Below are positions 60,266 through 64,000 of a stretch of 64,000 bases of DNA, piece after piece (positions within the stretch are counted from its first letter, which is position 1; the number at the start of each line of letters is the position of its first letter). The stretch comes from Rotaria macrura. Lineage: Eukaryota > Rotifera > Eurotatoria > Philodinida > Philodinidae. The stretch is from contig OENT01000089.1 in NCBI GenBank assembly GCA_900239685.1, positions 2,761-66,760 on the forward strand. Reading direction: 5' to 3'. Under the pieces are notes generated by a model that did not search any database, was not told the DNA's origin, and saw only the letters and a list, made by a program, of their open reading frames with translations. The translations under genes were made by a program, and so were the position numbers.

Positions 60266-63200
60266 ATTTGTAGATAAAAAAATCGAACATGACCCTTTTT
60301 TCGAATAGATTCTATTTCATAGTTCATATGATATTTGTTGATAATCGATTGTGTAATAAAGCAACTGTCGTTTTTGTTTTTATAACTAGAACATGTTGGT
60401 ACTAGTAGATCAATGTAACAACGTATACAATAGACGATGATTGTAGATTATACTTCTCTCTTATGGCGATAAGGGAAAAATGAGACGGAAAGAAGAGAGA
60501 GAGAGAGAGAGAGAAAGAAAGAGAGGAGAGAGGGAATAAGAAAGAAAGAAAAGAAAAATAAACTTCGACTAATGGAATTAGAAATAGGGAGAACGGATAT
60601 CTAACTTCTTAGCAATGTGTACTAAAGTCCATGGAAAAGAGCGGTCTTCTATACATGAGCAATAAATAGAATATTTATTGTCTTTTGTTGAAAACAGATT
60701 TTGAGATAATCAAAAGAAAGATCAAACAGCGTGCATACAAATGGAATAATCATACTTCTCATTGTTTCTCAATTTTGAATCGAATCAAATCTATTACCAG
60801 GTGATTCTTATCACTGAATAGATCACCCCATCACATACATCATTTTTTTTTTCTAGAGCAATTAGTTTCCCTACTGTGCGTGATAGAAGTGACAAATAGA
60901 CTTATTATTTCTGATTCTACTATTACTCCAGAAAATATGAAGAAAATCAAGACGTACCCATCATGAATGCATGTCTCTCCGAGTCAATTCGATTTTGACG
61001 CTCTTACACTCACTCATTGACTCCTAGAAAGCATACAAATAGAGATGTCTGTCACGGACATCGTAACTCGTCGAAAGTCATCAGATAAAAACATCAAATG
61101 GATTTCTTTCATCGAATGCTTTCTGTTTTTTTTTTGTTCTATGTGTTCAATTCAGAAGAGAACACGAGTACATATGTTTATGTATGCTTAACAAGTAATA
61201 CCTTCCAGCGAGATGTTCCTAATTGGAGAAGTGCTGAACGATGTACATAATAAATCAAGGTTCTTTTTCTTATTTTGTCTTTACTTTCATTCTTAATCGT
61301 CACTTTTAATAATACATCAATAACATAAAGGCTATTAAATAAAGAAAAAAAAACGATTATACAGCCATTAGTAGTATTATTGGATTTGTTTTCTTATTTG
61401 TTGGCAATCTCGATTTGACTTCAAACCGATGAAGAAAAAAAAAGTAAGAATAAAACAGCAACATTGTGTATGTTCTTTTGCATATGCTAGCCATTTGTGA
61501 TAGTGATCATGCGTTAGAAAGAATAATGTGAACAAGATGAACATAAACATTATACAGAAATAGCAAAAAGTAACATGTTGGTCAATGGTCAAGTGTTATT
61601 GTAGTCTAAACTGATAAGCGACATGTTTTACTGTATGTTAGAATCTCCAGAGAAGTCATATTGTCTTGTTTTTGTTATGATGATATAAACAACAGATTGA
61701 ATTTAATTAGATTTAGACGTTGTTTGAGCTGTTGGAAATGTTTTATTTATAGTGGTAATCCGTTTCCCAGTGAGATAAAGGAAGAGCAGGATAACGGAGC
61801 ACCACTCCATCGCTCAATACTTCATTTTTTTCTAAAAGCCGAAATTCTATTGTTTTGTATTCTATTTACAGGAAGACATTCATCGATTGCCATAAGTCAT
61901 GATTTCAGCATGTTACCCGTCATCTTCCTCCTTTGCTTTCAATTCACTTTCTTCGAAGTACCACTAATTATAGAAGAAGGAAAAAAATCAACTATTACAT
62001 ATCGAATTCAATTGACTTTTCTTCAATGTATAGTATGAAATTGATCATTTCGACAGCACAATTATGTACAATACTGTGAATAACGATAATTGTGCTATCA
62101 AACGAATAATTTAGTCACTCATCATAGGAATATTTAAAGTGACCTTTTCAGTCATTCAGACTAGTATTTTCCTCTTAATTTAAAACGCACTAAAGTTGTC
62201 TAGTGACATTCAATGAATCGTATGGTTAATGAGCAACGAAGTACAAATGATTTTCTTTTCTTTAGCAAGGTTGTTCAAATATGAAAGTTTTGAATTCAAA
62301 TAAAATGATGTATCAATATTGTATTGTTTGATATCATCGTATTGAACTTAGAATCTACTTTTGTTAATTCAAGTTGATTCAAACTATGTAATCCTGATAT
62401 GATGAATGTATTTTATTTTGCGTAATACAAAAGACATCTTAGTATATCATATTTAGTTACACAGAATAGATGATTGTTCTTACAAGGACGAATATTAAAA
62501 TATAATTATTTTCCTCATGAACTACTATTTGAGATTGAATCATTACAATATTTATTTTTCGTATGGAATCGAAATTGTGTAAATAAAAAGAAAAAAAAAA
62601 TCTGCAGATTATTGAATATAAGTATTCTTAATATATGAACACAAATATTTTTTCTTCTATTTGATCGCACTATTTGATAAACCCTGCAGCATGTACAAGT
62701 GTTGTATGAAAGAAAAATTGATTAATATTTAATATTGCTGTTTTAAGTTCATTTATTGACAAAGAAATTACTTCAATAAAACGAATCTCATTTTTAACAT
62801 TACATATATCCATGGTAACAGTAAGATACATAACAAATCCAAAGAAAAAAAAGAATCAATCGCTTTTTTACTGTTTGTTTTTTCATAAAGCGATCGATCA
62901 ACTCATTCAAAATGAATGATGTTTAAAACGAGTATCATGTCTCATTTCTGTAGATAAGTTCAACAATATCGAATTGAGTTTACTCATCAGCCTGTTGTAT
63001 TTCTATATAGAAGTTATTTGAATACTTGTCGAAATAGTATAGAATTACGACAATTATAAACAATCACTCACATGCCAATTAGGTGAAGAACCATCAATCA
63101 AACAGTAAAGAAACATATATTGTGTAATTTCAACTTCGAATTCATTTAAGAATAAATACTAGCTCGAAAATTTTTTGAAATAGTATCAACTGTTCGAATG

Positions 63201-64000
63201 TGCCAAAGTTTAATTGAGGTAGTTGAAAAAAACCTCGGTGGGTATCATTCCACGCTACTAGAGTTCTACTTTAGTTAATATTAAATCAAAATCGATTCAC
63301 GAATTTCTTCAGTTAACTGATAAAAATTGAGTTGCTGTTATTTTTTATGTTTCTTTAAAATTCTTTTCTCACTAGTTAAAGCCATTAATGATTCTCTGTT
63401 TGGAAATTAATCAACGATTCTACGTGGCCTAGCTTAAAACTTTTAATCGATAGTAACCAGTTTTCATACGATCAGTATCGTTGTTTTTATAGCAGCAAGT
63501 ATACAAAACAACTCATGATAAGTGAATAGTGTCAGGTTACTCACTTCTCATCGAAATAATCTAATCGAGAAAGTTCTGATTTATCTTGGAAATTTCGTTT
63601 TTTTTTGTGCTCCTGTAACTAATCATAAACAATAGGTATTTTGATTAGAAAGTACATTTGATCATGAATTTCACAATATCTAACTGGAATACTCCATAGA
63701 TGAATTATCATTTCACTTGAAAATGTCATCATCGACATTAACCGTATTATGATGATCTCAATTTACAACATTTATCGCAATAAAATATAATGATGAAGCA
63801 ATTATCCATCATGAATAATTTTAAATTGATAAAAATGAGATTCTATAAGATATCGTACAATATGCGTTTATTGCCCGTCAGGAAGAATATACACTTTATG
63901 TTTTACAACGCATATGCATAGTTTGCAGCCCTAAAACGTCTAAGTCTGTGAGCAGTGATGCTACTACCGACCTTGACACTAAATGAAACACTACATATAG
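60266..64000. other. 3.7 kb without a recognised gene
   Basis: It includes a (GA)n microsatellite at about 60494-60535. Open frames at 61377-61592 (minus) and 61661-62038 (plus, 125 codons, hydrophobic) have no motif or splice context. The stretch up to the window end is AT-rich and featureless by eye. Confidence 0.35.

Noticed and set aside
61661-62038. 125-codon plus-strand open frame, hydrophobic
   Set aside because: No motif, no acceptor or donor pattern, and composition like the surrounding non-coding DNA.

Overview
The window is AT-rich animal nuclear DNA, most likely from a bdelloid rotifer (Adineta/Rotaria type). The reasons are intron-rich, densely packed bilaterian genes with mostly 48-94 bp GT-AG introns, an intronless GPCR of a kind common in rotifers, and candidate spliced-leader acceptors directly upstream of many start codons. 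The species assignment is inference from gene content and style; no rRNA or mitochondrial marker is present. One ambiguous base (n) lies at 6461.

Layout. 1-8.4 kb is mostly decayed mobile DNA: a CGTATACG-rich palindrome, a hAT-like element carrying a 239-bp MITE, a composite inverted-repeat element, and a broken PTB-domain (Disabled-like) gene. A peptide-type GPCR lies at 8.5-9.5 kb (minus). From 9.6 to 23.8 kb I find no convincing gene, but there are three long inverted repeats: a loop-free ~560-bp palindrome, a ~1-kb imperfect one, and a 2.7-kb element with ~0.5-kb terminal inverted repeats.

23.8-31.1 kb is the gene-dense core. Five minus-strand genes lie 80-156 bp apart (SLC49-family transporter, PPIL3, CRIPT, a HINT2-like protein, a small RIIalpha/Dpy-30-like protein), each with a splice-acceptor-like AG 0-28 nt before its ATG. 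Seventy-five bp from the first of them, divergently, sits an intronless gene that fuses a complete NMNAT (NAD synthesis) domain to a complete protein-kinase domain. 33.5-40.6 kb (minus) holds a DUSP23-like phosphatase that has lost its catalytic residues, an FBXO31-like F-box protein and a second SLC49 paralogue. 41.8-48.9 kb holds LSM1, a raftlin-like myristoylated protein and a mitochondrial type II NADH dehydrogenase with EF-hand-like inserts. 52.4-58.0 kb is a two-domain PGAM5-like gene whose second domain is interrupted by an intron with AT-AC ends. 59.3-60.3 kb is a two-Ig-domain surface protein.

Themes. Several genes touch NAD metabolism or phosphate signalling (NMNAT-kinase, NDH-2, HINT, PGAM5-like, pseudo-DUSP), but apart from the divergent pair and the five-gene cluster nothing shows that they work together. 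Intron lengths are sharply bimodal: about 50-95 bp, or 0.3-2.4 kb. The best candidate for something new is the NMNAT-protein kinase fusion, followed by the AT-AC intron and the possible trans-spliced gene cluster.
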